DNA from: Vicugna pacos
Lineage: Eukaryota > Chordata > Mammalia > Artiodactyla > Camelidae
Direction of reading: 5' to 3'
Length of the DNA stretch: 64,000 nucleotides
NCBI RefSeq assembly: GCF_048564905.1
Contig: NC_132993.1
Coordinates: 11,059,001 to 11,123,000, forward strand
Shown here: positions 1 to 64,000 of the stretch, in pieces
How positions within the stretch are numbered: position 1 is the first letter of the stretch
Layout of the letters: the number at the start of each line of letters is the position of its first letter
The notes under the pieces: model-generated
Told to the model about the DNA's origin: nothing
Seen by the model: only the letters and a program-made list of their open reading frames with translations
Database searches by the model: none
Program-made: the position numbers and the translations under genes

Positions 1-670
1 CTCATTACGACATTACCTCCTCTAACCAAAGAACAAGTTGGGTTATTTCAATAACTACATCTAATGTGATTTTATCTGGGATAGAAAAATCATCTGTGGA
101 GTCTGTAGCAAAGATATATAAAATATCTATTGTTTAATTGCTGGGGTATAGGAGTTATAATTTTTTAAATAGTATTACCTATTCTGGCTGCAAAAGAAGT
201 ATTCACAACTTCTTAAATTACACTTACGCAGTTAGTAATGAATACATCTTTAGATATCTCTGCAATGTCTACAGCATTTGGAGTAGCCATATTAGTAAAA
301 GCTAGTGCTAATATTTGTGAAAACTTCTGTAGCAATAAGCCACATATCGGTTAACTGATTATCTTCTATCTGCAATATTTGTTTTAAAGAGATGTCTGTA
401 GGAATTATGCTGCCTTGAGTAGTAATTCTGGAACTAGAGAAGCATTTATGACGTTTGTAGTGTAAGAAGATGCAATAGCAGAAGCATCCGTTGTTGTTCT
501 ATCAGGAATGGAGGTATTTAAAACATATAAGGTAATATTTGTAATACTTAAAGCAAACTTTTTTTCATTATAGGGGAAGGTGTACTGCTACTAGGAACAG
601 TAGGACTAGTTGCTAATATAAAAGAACTTGTTAGAAAAGAATTGACTGTGATAGAAGTGTAACATTAGTG
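1..670 (-). other. MGAM2: Sequence after the MGAM2 stop: decayed tail repeat, probable 3' UTR
   Basis: The 120-bp repeat phase continues past the stop (taggggaagg at 571 and 691). Antisense translation still yields Thr/Ser-rich pieces such as TNVTLLSQS and SIPDRTTTDASAIASS, broken by stops and frame changes. This looks like ancestral tail coding sequence now left as untranslated sequence. No clear polyadenylation signal was found. Confidence 0.6.

Positions 671-64000
<63,330 letters not shown>

Overview
The window is mammalian genomic DNA. It holds most of one large, multi-exon, minus-strand gene whose introns are full of L1 LINEs, MIR/L2, hAT-type DNA transposon remnants and LTR fossils. Three tRNA-derived SINEs (14.33, 29.11 and 55.79 kb) are of the type known from camelids, so a camel, llama or alpaca is the best guess; this rests on recognising the SINE, not on a search. 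No bacterial, plasmid or phage feature is present, and no second gene was found on either strand.

The gene is MGAM2 (maltase-glucoamylase 2), a duplicated GH31 alpha-glucosidase. Read from high to low coordinates, 39 coding exons were placed by matching remembered MGAM/MGAM2 protein sequence and checking AG/GT splice sites and reading phase at every junction. The 5' end lies beyond 64000: N-terminal anchor, first trefoil and first beta-sandwich. Exons from 64000 to 40427 carry the rest of the first GH31 unit. Exons at 39241-37668 carry the second P-type trefoil domain and the start of the second beta-sandwich. Exons from 36087 to 5253 carry the second GH31 unit. The terminal exon (3934-671) encodes a Thr/Ser-rich mucin-like tail of about 1,070 residues. 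The coding sequence seen here is 7,712 bases, about 2,570 codons including the stop.

Both catalytic units keep the residues needed for activity: the Asp nucleophile just after an intron, the acid/base Asp in HWLGDN, the Arg of SRSTF/TRSTF, the Asp of DIDYM and the His of SRNHN. The two halves share a near-identical exon-size ladder, the trace of an internal gene duplication.

The most unusual parts are: the tail, a coding minisatellite with 22 EcoRI-marked steps of exactly 117 bp flanked by older 120-bp units; decayed tail repeat continuing past the stop codon; a ten-alanine insertion encoded by a CTG/GCA run next to the second trefoil; and a twin-primed inverted L1 in the largest N-half intron. 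No wholly new system was found. The best candidate for something undescribed is the lineage-specific remodelling of the MGAM2 mucin-like tail.
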